Assembly (NCBI GenBank): GCA_946546945.1
Contig: CAMNOU010000015.1
Coordinates: 1 to 64,000 of the forward strand
Direction: 5' to 3'
From: an uncultured Lachnospiraceae bacterium
GTDB lineage: Bacteria > Bacillota > Clostridia > Lachnospirales > Lachnospiraceae
Length of the DNA: 64,000 nt
In this document: one piece after another, positions 1 to 8,637 of the stretch
How positions within the stretch are numbered: position 1 is the stretch's first letter
How the letters are laid out: every line of letters begins with the position of its first letter
Translations under genes and position numbers: made by a program
Notes under the pieces: model-generated
Databases searched by the model: none
What the model saw: only the letters and a program-made list of their open reading frames with translations
Told to the model about the DNA's origin: nothing

Positions 1-723
1 TCGAACAAGAAGCCCCCACTTCTTAGCCTGGGCGAAAGTGGTGGGAGTATGTCACTCGATCCGCTATTTTATCTTCTGGCAATGGGATTCGGCGTAGGCG
101 CCTATCTGAACAACATTAATGGCATGTCCTATACAACATTTGTGATCACCGGATTAATCGGGGCAACAGCCATGACAGCCTCTACCTCCGAGGCAACAGT
201 CAATGCATTTATTCAATACAAGATTGAAAAGACCTATGATGCAATGCTGATGACGCCGGTCAATTTGCAGGATATAGTTGTCGGCCAGGCAATCTGGGCC
301 GGCATGAGAGCTGTAATTTTTGGCGGAATATTCTGGATTGTTTCTGTGATCATAAGCGGCACGTTTCATATCACAATGCTGATAATCCTACCGCTTTTGT
401 TCCTGATCGGGCTGATTTTCGGACTAATCGGCCTGACCTTTACTTATATGGCTCCCTCAAGAGAATTCCTAAATTATTACAATACACTGGTTATCCGGCC
501 TCTCTATATGTTTTCGGATACCTTTTTCCCGATCAGCTCGATTCCTGAAATGTTCCAGAAAGTAACCTGGATTTCGCCACTGTATCATGCCACCAATATT
601 GTCAGGGCAATCTGGCTGAACCAGTACGCTGCAGTGCCCCTGCATCTGGCCTGGCTGCTCTGCTGTACAGCCATATTCTATTTTCTTCCGATTTGGGTAA
701 TATACAAAAAACACTACAAATAA
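1..723 (+). CDS. ABC-2 type transporter permease, 5' end missing or disrupted
   Basis: Integral membrane subunit of an ABC-2 (NodJ-like) exporter. About six hydrophobic segments are visible, and the protein ends in a basic IYKKHYK tail. The reading frame is open to the window edge; the first ATG is at 49. Family members normally carry about 25-30 residues, including an amphipathic interface helix, before the first membrane span (here DPLFYLLAMGFGVG). In this window those residues are replaced by a low-complexity stretch that coincides with a DNA hairpin at 13-45. Either the true N-terminus lies further upstream with the hairpin read in frame, or the gene has been broken here. The partner ATPase would be expected upstream, outside the window. 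Confidence 0.75.
   Translation, partial: SNKKPPLLSLGESGGSMSLDPLFYLLAMGFGVGAYLNNINGMSYTTFVITGLIGATAMTASTSEATVNAFIQYKIEKTYDAMLMTPVNLQDIVVGQAIWAGMRAVIFGGIFWIVSVIISGTFHITMLIILPLLFLIGLIFGLIGLTFTYMAPSREFLNYYNTLVIRPLYMFSDTFFPISSIPEMFQKVTWISPLYHATNIVRAIWLNQYAAVPLHLAWLLCCTAIFYFLPIWVIYKKHYK
13..45. repeat. hairpin at the 5' edge of the ABC-2 permease gene
   Basis: CCACTT and AAGTGG arms, extended by CCC/GGG with a one-base bulge, surround a 14-base loop. No T-tract follows, so it does not look like a terminator. It lies exactly where the permease reading frame stops resembling its family. Confidence 0.45.
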
Positions 724-753
724 AACCTTTTTTCAGATGCAGGGGAGTTTCCT

Positions 754-1710
754 TTACGGATTCACTACGTTGATCGGCGTTCCTGCCAGAAAACTGCGGA
801 TGTCGTCCGCCACAACGGACACCAGCCGCTGCCGGGTCTCAAATCCTTTCCATCCCATATGGGGCGTGATAATGACGTTGTCCAGAGTATAAAGAGGACT
901 GTCCCCGGCAGGCGGCTCCGTCTCCTGCACATCCAGGCCCGCACCTGCGATCTCATGCTTTTCCAGTGCCGCGATGAGCGCCTTCTCATCTACCAGGCCT
1001 CCCCGGGCCGTGTTGATCAGAAAGGCGGTCGGTTTCATCATGCGCAGCGTGTCTGCATTGATCAGATGCTGCGTCTGCGGTGTCAGGGGACAGTGCAGCG
1101 ACACATAATCACTTTCTCTCAATACATTCTCCAGAGTATCATAATGAAGATTATCTTCATCTTCACGCGGTGTGCGGTTGAATGCAATCACCCGCATACC
1201 CAGGGCCTGTCCGACTTTGATCACTTCTTTCCCGATGTGTCCGGCACCGATCACGCCCAAAGTCTTTCCGTTTAATTCTACATGAGGCACCAGCAGATGC
1301 TCTGTAAAATTCCGATGATCCTTCACGGCAAGCATCTTCATCTGCACCTGCATCGCAGATGACAGATTGAGCATCAGCATAATGGCTGTATGAGCCACGC
1401 GCTGCGAGCTGTAGGCCGGCACATTACATACGGTGATTCCCTTTTCTTTTGCCGCATCGATTGCTATATTGTTGAATCCGGTTCCCGCCTCACAGATCAG
1501 CTTCACCGAATCCGGGAACCTGCGAATCAAGTCTGCCGGAACCGGCATCTCTTTCGTAACCACCACTGCTGCTCCCTGAATCCGCTCTAAGATCTGCCCG
1601 TCAGCGGTATCATCATAAACAACTGTGTCCGGTGACAGAACCGAAAAATCGAGCTTTCCGTCATAATTCATCTTTGCTGCATTCAAAACCACAACCTTGT
1701 TCATCTTCAT
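754..1710 (-). CDS. D-isomer specific 2-hydroxyacid dehydrogenase
   Basis: Cytosolic NAD(P)-dependent oxidoreductase that interconverts a 2-keto acid and a D-2-hydroxy acid; the substrate cannot be told from sequence. It has 318 residues. The nucleotide-binding motif GAGHIG is at about 155-160, the substrate-binding and catalytic Arg in NTARGG at 236, Glu265 in VQETEPP and the proton-donor His284 in ITPHMGW. The ATG at 1710 was chosen because AGGAGG precedes it by 5-6 bases; a longer reading would run 27 residues into the preceding acetyltransferase gene. It lies 19 bp downstream of that gene and probably shares its transcript. Confidence 0.88.
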   Translation of the reverse strand: MKMNKVVVLNAAKMNYDGKLDFSVLSPDTVVYDDTADGQILERIQGAAVVVTKEMPVPADLIRRFPDSVKLICEAGTGFNNIAIDAAKEKGITVCNVPAYSSQRVAHTAIMLMLNLSSAMQVQMKMLAVKDHRNFTEHLLVPHVELNGKTLGVIGAGHIGKEVIKVGQALGMRVIAFNRTPREDEDNLHYDTLENVLRESDYVSLHCPLTPQTQHLINADTLRMMKPTAFLINTARGGLVDEKALIAALEKHEIAGAGLDVQETEPPAGDSPLYTLDNVIITPHMGWKGFETRQRLVSVVADDIRSFLAGTPINVVNP

Positions 1711-1729
1711 TCTGTCCTCCTTGCAAAAT

Positions 1730-2371
1730 TTATTGTATCCATATTTCCTCTTCCAGATAAGACTCCAGTGTCTGGAAAAATTTACCCACATGATAGCCGT
1801 CTGTCAGTCCGTGATGGGTCTGCGAAGAGAATGGAATCAGAACCTTTCCGTCGGCTTTTACATATTTTCCCATAGACAGCTTCGGCACACAATCCACTCC
1901 GTCTTCCTTAATGGTACGCACGAAATGTGTATAGCGGATCCAGGGAATGCAGGTAAAATTCAGAATGTCCAGCCTGCCTTCCATCGCGGTCTGCCCGTGT
2001 CTCGGCTGCGGAATATCCGCTTTCACGCGGTTCTTTTCCGCAAACTCTTTCATGGTCGGGTAGTGATCACACTCCACCATGGTAAAGACATCATCTCCCG
2101 GCGTCAGATGCGTTGCAAAAGCGGTATTGCGGTCAATCACGAACGGCTGCCCGTTTTCAAAGCGGTAACGGTAGTTTTCCACCGCATCCGCCGCTTTTGT
2201 TGCCACGTAGATCATGGAAAAATATAGAGAGAGCCCCTCCTGCTTTACATAACGGTAAAGCTTCGTAATATCCAGTTCACATCCGATATTGACATAGGGA
2301 AAATCCGTCCCGAGATACACATCAAAAATATCACTGCGATTCCAGGTTGACAAATCAATCTTCTTTCTCAT
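1730..2371 (-). CDS. chloramphenicol acetyltransferase-family (CAT-like) protein
   Basis: A 213-residue protein of the trimeric CAT fold, which transfers acetyl from acetyl-CoA to a hydroxyl group. The C-terminal catalytic motif HHxxxDG is present as HHGLTDG at about 186-192. Classical drug-modifying CATs usually read HHAVCDG, so this is probably one of the chromosomal CAT-like proteins whose substrate is unknown. The N-terminus IDLSTWNR matches the usual family start, and length is normal. It sits upstream of, and is probably cotranscribed with, the 2-hydroxyacid dehydrogenase. Confidence 0.85.
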   Translation of the reverse strand: MRKKIDLSTWNRSDIFDVYLGTDFPYVNIGCELDITKLYRYVKQEGLSLYFSMIYVATKAADAVENYRYRFENGQPFVIDRNTAFATHLTPGDDVFTMVECDHYPTMKEFAEKNRVKADIPQPRHGQTAMEGRLDILNFTCIPWIRYTHFVRTIKEDGVDCVPKLSMGKYVKADGKVLIPFSSQTHHGLTDGYHVGKFFQTLESYLEEEIWIQ

Positions 2372-2425
2372 TTGTAAAAAATTCCGCCTTTCTGCGATTT
2401 CCTTTGCCTTCTTTTAAGACCTCTC

Positions 2426-4129
2426 CTACTCAATCCCGGTAAGATCATAGTTCTCCAGCCACTTCTTCGCCTTTTCGCAGACGCCTCTTAAGCAGCTTTC
2501 ATCAAACGGGCTTTCCAGGCCGGCGTTTTCCAAAAGCTCTGTAAATACATGGCTCCCGCCCTGTCTGGTGTATGCCATGTAACGCTCCCAGGCAGCCTTC
2601 GGATCCTCCTGGATCATCTTCCAGAATTCCAGGGAGACGGTCTGTGCCAGACAGTAATCAATATAGTAAAACGGCACTTCATAGATGTGGCTCTGGCGCT
2701 GCCATGCCTCTCCCTCGGAATAGAAGGGGATGTCCCCGTCCATCTTTGCCCAGGGCATATATTCCGCACAAAGTTTCTTCCAGACAGCGTGTCTCTCCTG
2801 CGGTGTCATTTCCGGTTTTTCATAGACGATATGCTGGAAATGATCCACCATGGTTCCATACGGGATGAACTTTAAGGCGTCGGCCAGATGACTGTATCGA
2901 TACTTTCTGGCGTCATCCCCGAAGAATTCTTCCGTCCACGGCCACGCCATGAACTCCATCGACATGGAATGCACCTCACAGGCTTCCATGCCCGGCTGGA
3001 CATACTGCGAAGGGATCCGATTGCGGTTCACATAATATGCGAAGGCATGTCCCGCCTCGTGTGTCACCACCGCAACGTCCCCCATTGTTCCGTTGAAATT
3101 AGCGAAAATGAACGGCGCCTCGTAATCCGGCAGAGAGGTACAGTATCCGCCTCCTTCCTTGCCTTCCGTCGAGAGCACATCCATCAGCTCATCGTTTAAC
3201 ATTCTGTCGAAAAATTCACTCGTCTCCGGACTCAGGGCCTCGTAGAATTTCTTCCCGGCCATCAGGATGTCATCCGGCGTGCCCTGCGGTTTGGGATTGC
3301 CGGAACGAAAGGCAAGCACATTGTCCGCGAAACTCATGGGGTATTCTTTCCCCAGACGCTTCGCCTGCTCCCGGTAAATGGAATCTGCCACCGGCACCAG
3401 ATACTTTCTGACCGCGGCGCGGAATTTCTCCACATCATCCTTCGTATAGCAGTTTCTGCCCATCCGGTAATATCCCAGCTGCGTAAATCCATCATAGCCG
3501 AGCTTTTTCCCCATTTTGTCGCGGAGCTTCACCAGCTTATCGTAAATCTCATCCAGTTCGGCCTGCTTCTCTTTGAACCAGTTGCCTTCCGCTTTCCACG
3601 CCGCAAGCCGGCGCGCATCATCCGGGTCATTCTTAAACGGGGAAAGCTGTGACAGCGTATAGGTTTCCCCCTCAAAGGGAACCTGCGCGGAGGCGATCAG
3701 TTTTGCATAGCGCACCGTCAGTTCATTTTCCTGCTGCAGCTCCGGAATGATTTCCGGAGAAAATGCTTTCAGCGCGATCTCCGCGTTCAAAAACATCAAA
3801 TTCCCGTATTCCTTTTCAAAATCAGGCCGGAACTTTGACGCAAGCAGCGCCTTCGTCCACGCCTCCTCATACTCCTGAAGTTCCGGCAGCGCCGCATTCC
3901 AGAAATTCTGTTCCCCATCATAGAACTTATCTCTGGTGTCAATCGAATGGCGGATGTACACCAGGTTCGCATCCGTCTCCAGATGCTTCGACATTTCCTC
4001 AGATTCGAGGAAAACCGCTTTCGCCTCCTCGTACGAAGAAGCCGTTTTCAGCCTCTCTGTCTGATCTGTCATCTTTTTCTTCAACAGCTCCAGATCGGGC
4101 CGTTCATATTTCATCTCAGAAAACTTCAT
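2426..4129 (-). CDS. pepF: M3 family oligoendopeptidase (PepF-like)
   Basis: Cytosolic zinc metallopeptidase that degrades oligopeptides. It has 567 residues, normal for M3 oligoendopeptidases. The zinc site HEAGHA (HExxH) is at about residue 357, and the mostly helical N-terminal lid domain precedes it. The in-frame GTG at 4144 would add five residues, but the ATG at 4129 is preferred: AGGAAAGG lies just upstream and the MKFSEMKYERP start is typical. The next gene upstream on the same strand, an M42 peptidase, ends 30 bp away, so the two peptidases probably form one peptide-scavenging operon. Confidence 0.92.
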   Translation of the reverse strand: MKFSEMKYERPDLELLKKKMTDQTERLKTASSYEEAKAVFLESEEMSKHLETDANLVYIRHSIDTRDKFYDGEQNFWNAALPELQEYEEAWTKALLASKFRPDFEKEYGNLMFLNAEIALKAFSPEIIPELQQENELTVRYAKLIASAQVPFEGETYTLSQLSPFKNDPDDARRLAAWKAEGNWFKEKQAELDEIYDKLVKLRDKMGKKLGYDGFTQLGYYRMGRNCYTKDDVEKFRAAVRKYLVPVADSIYREQAKRLGKEYPMSFADNVLAFRSGNPKPQGTPDDILMAGKKFYEALSPETSEFFDRMLNDELMDVLSTEGKEGGGYCTSLPDYEAPFIFANFNGTMGDVAVVTHEAGHAFAYYVNRNRIPSQYVQPGMEACEVHSMSMEFMAWPWTEEFFGDDARKYRYSHLADALKFIPYGTMVDHFQHIVYEKPEMTPQERHAVWKKLCAEYMPWAKMDGDIPFYSEGEAWQRQSHIYEVPFYYIDYCLAQTVSLEFWKMIQEDPKAAWERYMAYTRQGGSHVFTELLENAGLESPFDESCLRGVCEKAKKWLENYDLTGIE

Positions 4130-4159
4130 GAATCCTTTCCTCACTTTCTTTTTTCGTCA

Positions 4160-5206
4160 TCAAAGTGCATAGGCGATCAGGAGCCGGAGCACATTTTCCG
4201 CGCCGTCTCTGTGACTGCGCTCATAGCCATGCGACGCGTAGACACCTGCGCCGATGAGGCCGTGCCGAAGATCGTTTCCCGCGCCAAGCGTTGCCTCCAC
4301 ATCACTGCCATAGTGCGGATAGATATCAACAGCATAGTCAGCCCCGCTGTTCTTTGCAGCTTCAATCAATCCCCGTACGACCGGATAGCTGTACGGTCCG
4401 CCGCTGTCCTTCGCACAGATCGATACCTGCTTTTCCGTGCATTCCAAGCCTTCGCCGACACATCCCATGTCGACAGAAATTGCCTCGGTGCAGCCTTCCG
4501 GCACATTTCCGCAGCCGCCGTGTCCGACCTCCTCAAACACCGTGATATGTGCATAGAGCGCCCGTTTCGGAATCACCCGGTTCTCCTGCATGTATTTCGC
4601 AAGTCCCAGAAGAATGCCGACGCTCAGCTTGTCATCAAGAAAACGGGACTTAATATAGCCCGACTTCGTAATCCGCACATTCGGCTCAAAGCAGACAATA
4701 TCGCCGACCGCAATGCCAAGCTTTTCTGTGTCTTTCTTTTCTTTTACATCCTCATCGAGAACAACCTCGCAGGTGTCCCAGTCACGTTTTGTATCATTAT
4801 ATTCTCCGTTGACATGAATGGATGCGTTGCACAGCTGGAAGGTGCCCTCATAAGTACCGTCAAATTTTGTAATAACGCGCACGTTCTCAGTTTCCGCATT
4901 ATTCGGATTCATGCCGCCAAGATTCGTCAGCCGGAGACGGCCGTTTCCCTTGATCTCCGCCACCATGCCGCCCAGCGTGTCGAGATGCGCCTCAAGAAGC
5001 AGGCCGTTTTCTTTATCCTCCCCGCCGAAAGATACCAGAACGCCGCCTTTATTCGTAATCTTCGCGTCAAACCCGAGTTTTTCAAACTCCTCTTTTACCC
5101 AGGCGGCCGCTTCCTCCGTATAGCCCGTCGGCGAATCTATATTCAGCAGAGTTTCCGTTTCCTTTAAAAGAAAATCCGTATATTGTTTTAATTCTGTTTT
5201 TTCCAT
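4160..5206 (-). CDS. M42 family metallopeptidase (aminopeptidase)
   Basis: Binuclear-metal aminopeptidase of the tetrahedral TET/M42 family, 348 residues and cytosolic. Metal and catalytic motifs are seen in order: EAHLDTLGG (first metal His/Asp), DDKLSV (bridging Asp), EEVGHGG (catalytic Glu pair), SVDMGCVGEG and a C-terminal SHGYERSH (last His ligand). AGGAGTGT precedes the ATG. It lies immediately upstream of the M3 peptidase on the same strand. Some older annotations of this family read endoglucanase; the metal ligands argue for a peptidase. Confidence 0.92.
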   Translation of the reverse strand: MEKTELKQYTDFLLKETETLLNIDSPTGYTEEAAAWVKEEFEKLGFDAKITNKGGVLVSFGGEDKENGLLLEAHLDTLGGMVAEIKGNGRLRLTNLGGMNPNNAETENVRVITKFDGTYEGTFQLCNASIHVNGEYNDTKRDWDTCEVVLDEDVKEKKDTEKLGIAVGDIVCFEPNVRITKSGYIKSRFLDDKLSVGILLGLAKYMQENRVIPKRALYAHITVFEEVGHGGCGNVPEGCTEAISVDMGCVGEGLECTEKQVSICAKDSGGPYSYPVVRGLIEAAKNSGADYAVDIYPHYGSDVEATLGAGNDLRHGLIGAGVYASHGYERSHRDGAENVLRLLIAYAL

Positions 5207-5245
5207 TGTACACTCCTAAAATCTATCGCTGATTGCGAACCATAG

Positions 5246-6376
5246 TTATACCAGATACCTGCGCAAACGCTCTTTTACACAATCACGAACATCATTTGCG
5301 ATCCTTCGTGCCTTTCTGCTTCCAATCCCAATTGCCGATGCAACGCTTAAAATGTCTTCCATCCCGGGATTTCTTCCATTTCCATGTACCGTTGTTGCGT
5401 GCTCCCCGCCAATTGAATTGCTATAGGTCAAATCGTATGCAGGAGAAAGAATCCATCTGCTTTCTTCTTCCAAATATAACCAGGTAAAGTTTCTGGAATG
5501 ATCATCTCTGTTATGGGCAAATACATTGAAACACATCCGTCGATACAGCTTTTCACACTCTGCCATGTCGTTTGTCAATTGTAATGTCAAACGCATCAAA
5601 AGATCATAATCCAGGTTCGGAATCCGATGTGATGTTTCCAAAAGTCCGGCAGCAGACACCATATGAACTTTGATTTCTTCCCGTCCATCTTTCTTGCGGT
5701 CAAATCTTCTCGTTCCAAAATATCCCGAACAGATTTCAGACGGAAATAATCGCACTTCTTCCATTTCTATACCGCATTCTTTCGCACAAAGTGCGTATTC
5801 ATATTCCTGCAGTCCAATATCTTCCCGGTCTCCGGCCGAAGCAAACTTGATTATCCACTCCTCGTTTTCAATACTGGTTAGAATCTTTGGCCTTGCCCCT
5901 CCGGATGAACCGCCAAGCATAAAAAGATGATCCAGATCATCCGTATATTCTGTTTTTAAAAGATTCCGGCAGGCCAGTGCCATTTCATCAAGCGTCATGT
6001 CAGATGACCGCTCACTCAAATTCCATTCCGGCCGGTAGCAAAGCGCTCCCATCCCTGTTTCTCCCACGATTGCCAGCCGGTCCAGATTCCCTGCTGCTGC
6101 AGGATCATATCCTTTTCGTCTCATCAGCCGGTCAACCAAAAGCCTGCCCCACCCATCCGGAAGACTGTCAGCAAAAACGCCGTGCAAGCCTTCTAATGGA
6201 TCTATTTTGGGGAGAAAAAGTTTCTGCTCCAAAGGCAGCGAAAAGGGGCTGATGGAAAATCCATCAGCCAGCCAGTCCTTATGATATTCGAATGCCGCAA
6301 ACCGGTTTTTATATAACGCCAGCGTCCCAACCAATCGATCATGATACAGAACAGATAGCTGTTTAACCCTGTCCAC
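5246..6376 (-). CDS. hipA: HipA family kinase toxin
   Basis: Toxin of a hipBA type II toxin-antitoxin pair, a Ser/Thr kinase of the HipA fold that in characterised systems phosphorylates glutamyl-tRNA synthetase. It has 376 residues. The HipA N-terminal segment (LPDGWGRLLVDRLM), the glycine-rich loop LGGSSGGARPK and the catalytic NRDDHSRNF (Asp of HxD type) followed by SPAYDLTYS metal-binding motif are all present, so the kinase looks intact. Start is a GTG at 6376 behind AGGAGG; it overlaps the 3' end of hipB by 14 bases, which indicates translational coupling. Confidence 0.9.
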   Translation of the reverse strand: MDRVKQLSVLYHDRLVGTLALYKNRFAAFEYHKDWLADGFSISPFSLPLEQKLFLPKIDPLEGLHGVFADSLPDGWGRLLVDRLMRRKGYDPAAAGNLDRLAIVGETGMGALCYRPEWNLSERSSDMTLDEMALACRNLLKTEYTDDLDHLFMLGGSSGGARPKILTSIENEEWIIKFASAGDREDIGLQEYEYALCAKECGIEMEEVRLFPSEICSGYFGTRRFDRKKDGREEIKVHMVSAAGLLETSHRIPNLDYDLLMRLTLQLTNDMAECEKLYRRMCFNVFAHNRDDHSRNFTWLYLEEESRWILSPAYDLTYSNSIGGEHATTVHGNGRNPGMEDILSVASAIGIGSRKARRIANDVRDCVKERLRRYLV

Positions 6377-6641
6377 GAATAACCTCCTCTATAGATAACG
6401 GAGGAATCTCTGAAAATAAAACCATCAGCTCTTCTTCTGCTTCCAGCGCAATTGCCAGTTTTGTCAGTGATCGAAGCGAGATTTCTCCCTCCTGCTCAAA
6501 CCTCTTTAATGATCCCAGACTGACACCTGCCTTTGCAGCCAGTTCTTTTTGTGAAAAACCTCTGCGTTTTCTGAGCAGTGCCAATCGATCCGCTATCCCT
6601 GTGTTGATTTCTTTTGCCGTCTGTTTATTTAAAAGAATCAT
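6363..6641 (-). CDS. hipB: HipB-like XRE family antitoxin
   Basis: A 92-residue helix-turn-helix antitoxin and repressor that pairs with the downstream HipA. The XRE domain spans about residues 17-75 (RLALLRKRRGFSQKELAAKAGVSLGSLKRFEQ). The first ATG has no Shine-Dalgarno sequence: the -10 element of the only convincing promoter ends six bases before it, so the mRNA would be nearly leaderless. Two copies of the same imperfect palindrome lie over the promoter, as expected for an autoregulated antitoxin. Confidence 0.88.
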   Translation of the reverse strand: MILLNKQTAKEINTGIADRLALLRKRRGFSQKELAAKAGVSLGSLKRFEQEGEISLRSLTKLAIALEAEEELMVLFSEIPPLSIEEVIRGQG

Positions 6642-6698
6642 GCTAATATTTTAGTCCATTTTGGGTTAAAATGCAAGTAATGGCTAATATTTTAGTCC
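6641..6698 (-). promoter_or_regulatory. hipBA promoter with two operator copies
   Basis: The 12-mer CTAATATTTTAG (arms CTAA/TTAG around four bases) occurs at 6643-6654 and again at 6684-6695, 41 bp apart and nearly four helical turns, each within a longer shared GCTAATATTTTAGTCC. On the minus strand a -35 TTGCAT and -10 TAAAAT with a 17-bp spacer overlap the proximal copy. Spacing fits cooperative HipB binding. Confidence 0.7.
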
Positions 6699-6734
6699 TG
6701 ACCGATCAGCGTTTTGCCTCATCATCACTTATCC

Positions 6735-7676
6735 TTATGCTTTATTGAACTTTTCCTTCGGCTGTTTGCACCGCGGGCATTTCCAGTCATCGGGCAGGTC
6801 TTCAAATGCAACGCCGTCATGTTCCGCGGGATCGTACACATACCCGCAGACGGAGCATACGTACTTTCCGGTCGTCTCCTGATTGGAAAAATCAACTTCC
6901 CCGAAGATGGTCTCTTCCGGATGATCCAGATCCATCACGCGCTTTGCCTCCAGGTTCTCATATCCCTGCGGCGTGTGTGTCGATACATAAACCGTAGGAT
7001 GATTCCGGATGAACTCCCGCACACGGTCGAGCGTCTCGCGGGCAGCTGCGACATCATCAAACACGACAGACAGCTTATTCTCATACAAAGCCTCATCCAC
7101 ATATGTAATGTCGCCGTGGATCATATAAAACAGTCCGTCCATTTCCACGATGACAATACTGTTCCCATTTGTATGTCCCTTGGCTTTGATGAAATAGATT
7201 CCATCGGTAATCTTCTGGCAGGCGGGGAAATTATAATATGCGCCGTCAGTGAATTTTACCGGAACCAGATTCGAAAGTCCCTGAAGCTCATCGGCGGAAA
7301 GCTCCTCCTCATTCACGTAAACCTTCGCGTTCGGGAAGGATTTCAGTTCTCCCGAATGATCAATATGCTTATGTGTCAGCAAAATCTTTGTCACCTGCTC
7401 CGGCTGATAACCGAGGGCTGCAAACGCTTCCATATAGCTGCTGATATCATGACCGGTAAAGGCAAGACTGTTTTCATCCGGTTTCTCTTCCGGTGTCCCT
7501 GCCGGGAGTCCGGTATCCACAAGGATCACCTCATCCCCGGTATCGATCAGATAATTCTGCAGGCTGCCCCGGTAGCGGATGTTCTTATCAAATTTCTCTG
7601 GTCCCTCTTCCCCGCCAAAGGCAAAGGGCTGTGAATAAAATCCGTGGTTCCTGAACTTGATTGCTTTGATTGTCAT
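6735..7676 (-). CDS. MBL-fold metallo-hydrolase with C-terminal rubredoxin domain
   Basis: A 313-residue cytosolic fusion. Residues 1-260 form a lactonase-like metallo-beta-lactamase fold with the zinc motif HKHIDHSG and the later HGD and STHTP metal ligands. Residues 272-310 are a rubredoxin domain with two CxxC knuckles (CSVCGY and CPRCK). The fused iron centre suggests a redox-coupled role rather than simple lactone hydrolysis, though the MBL part resembles N-acyl homoserine lactonases more than flavodiiron proteins. It is separated from the EFR1 gene upstream by 40 bp and is probably cotranscribed. Confidence 0.85.
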   Translation of the reverse strand: MTIKAIKFRNHGFYSQPFAFGGEEGPEKFDKNIRYRGSLQNYLIDTGDEVILVDTGLPAGTPEEKPDENSLAFTGHDISSYMEAFAALGYQPEQVTKILLTHKHIDHSGELKSFPNAKVYVNEEELSADELQGLSNLVPVKFTDGAYYNFPACQKITDGIYFIKAKGHTNGNSIVIVEMDGLFYMIHGDITYVDEALYENKLSVVFDDVAAARETLDRVREFIRNHPTVYVSTHTPQGYENLEAKRVMDLDHPEETIFGEVDFSNQETTGKYVCSVCGYVYDPAEHDGVAFEDLPDDWKCPRCKQPKEKFNKA

Positions 7677-7716
7677 GTCTGTTTCCTCCTCTTTCTGTTG
7701 CTATTATTTCTAAATC

Positions 7717-8475
7717 TTAATCATTCGCGCGGATAATGTCCGCCACAGTCACATGTTCATTGCGAAAGCGGACTTCACTCGCTTCTTTTTTCAAGTGAAT
7801 CGCATTCTTCGGGCAGTTGTGAAGGCAGGCATAGCAGACCTCACAGTGATTGGAAAACTCTACTTTGTCTGTCACCGTGATATTGTTGGCCGGGCAGACT
7901 TTCGCGCAGATGCCGCACAAAATACAATCATCGTTAACGATATATTCCAGTGCTGTTTCCTTCCTCAGAATCGGCACGGCAAGGCTCTCTTTGTACTCTG
8001 CCATCTGCCTCCTTGTCTCCTCTGTGACCGGGACGTCCACCGTCTTTCGTTCCCTGATATCCTGACATACCTTCTCGATCTGTCCCTCCACATTCTTCCG
8101 GGGAAGGGTATTGATCTGCTCCTGCATCTTGAAAATCGGCAGGTAATTGTCCACCATCTGAATGGCGTTGATGTAGGAAAGATGCAGCCCTGCATCCTCT
8201 GCCGCCAGTTTTACGTGCGCGAAAGCTTCTCCATATCCCATGCCATAGGTATAAATAAAGAAGAAATAATCCGTCTGAATATGAGCCTTCGCCATAAACT
8301 CCCGAACCATCATCGGCATTTCCACAGCATACACGGGCGCAACGATTCCCACCGCATCATCCGTGATTTCAATGGTCTCCTGCCGCATCAGCTGCGGAAT
8401 AGAAAGAAGCGTTCCTCCTATCCTGCGGGCAGCGTACAGACAATTCCCGCTTGCTGTAAAGTAACAAACCGTCAT
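7717..8475 (-). CDS. EFR1 family ferredoxin-flavodoxin protein
   Basis: A 252-residue electron-transfer protein typical of anaerobic Firmicutes. The N-terminus (CYFTASGNCLYAAR) is a flavodoxin-like FMN site. The C-terminal third carries two 4Fe-4S clusters, with CILCGICAKVCP and CEVCYACLHNCP motifs. It probably shuttles electrons to an unknown partner; the rubredoxin-MBL gene directly downstream is a candidate. Two tandem perfect palindromes upstream suggest control by a TetR-type repressor. Confidence 0.88.
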   Translation of the reverse strand: MTVCYFTASGNCLYAARRIGGTLLSIPQLMRQETIEITDDAVGIVAPVYAVEMPMMVREFMAKAHIQTDYFFFIYTYGMGYGEAFAHVKLAAEDAGLHLSYINAIQMVDNYLPIFKMQEQINTLPRKNVEGQIEKVCQDIRERKTVDVPVTEETRRQMAEYKESLAVPILRKETALEYIVNDDCILCGICAKVCPANNITVTDKVEFSNHCEVCYACLHNCPKNAIHLKKEASEVRFRNEHVTVADIIRAND

Positions 8476-8533
8476 CGCGTTCTCCTCTCTTTCATTTCTG
8501 ATCTGATATGATTCTTTTTCAGATATTCATAAA

Positions 8534-8560
8534 CAGACCGTCTGTTTTTCAGACAGTCTG
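8534..8560 (-). promoter_or_regulatory. tandem palindromic operator upstream of the EFR1 gene
   Basis: Two perfect odd palindromes, CAGACCGTCTG at 8534-8544 and CAGACAGTCTG at 8550-8560, separated by TTTTT, lie about 60-85 bp before the EFR1 start. The 16-bp centre spacing and CAGAC/GTCTG arms resemble TetR-family operators. The TetR genes at 9.7-10.8 kb are candidate regulators, but nothing in the sequence proves it. Confidence 0.5.
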
Positions 8561-8637
8561 CTCATATTGTCCAGACTCTTCCTTCAAATCCTTTGATCCC
8601 GGGACACGGTAAAGCATTTCTTTTTACACTGGTCAAA

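Noticed and set aside
3947-5167. 406-codon plus-strand open frame
   Set aside because: Antisense to the M3 and M42 peptidase genes, whose motifs are clear; typical shadow of codon bias.
6714-7634. 306-codon plus-strand open frame
   Set aside because: Antisense shadow of the MBL-rubredoxin gene.
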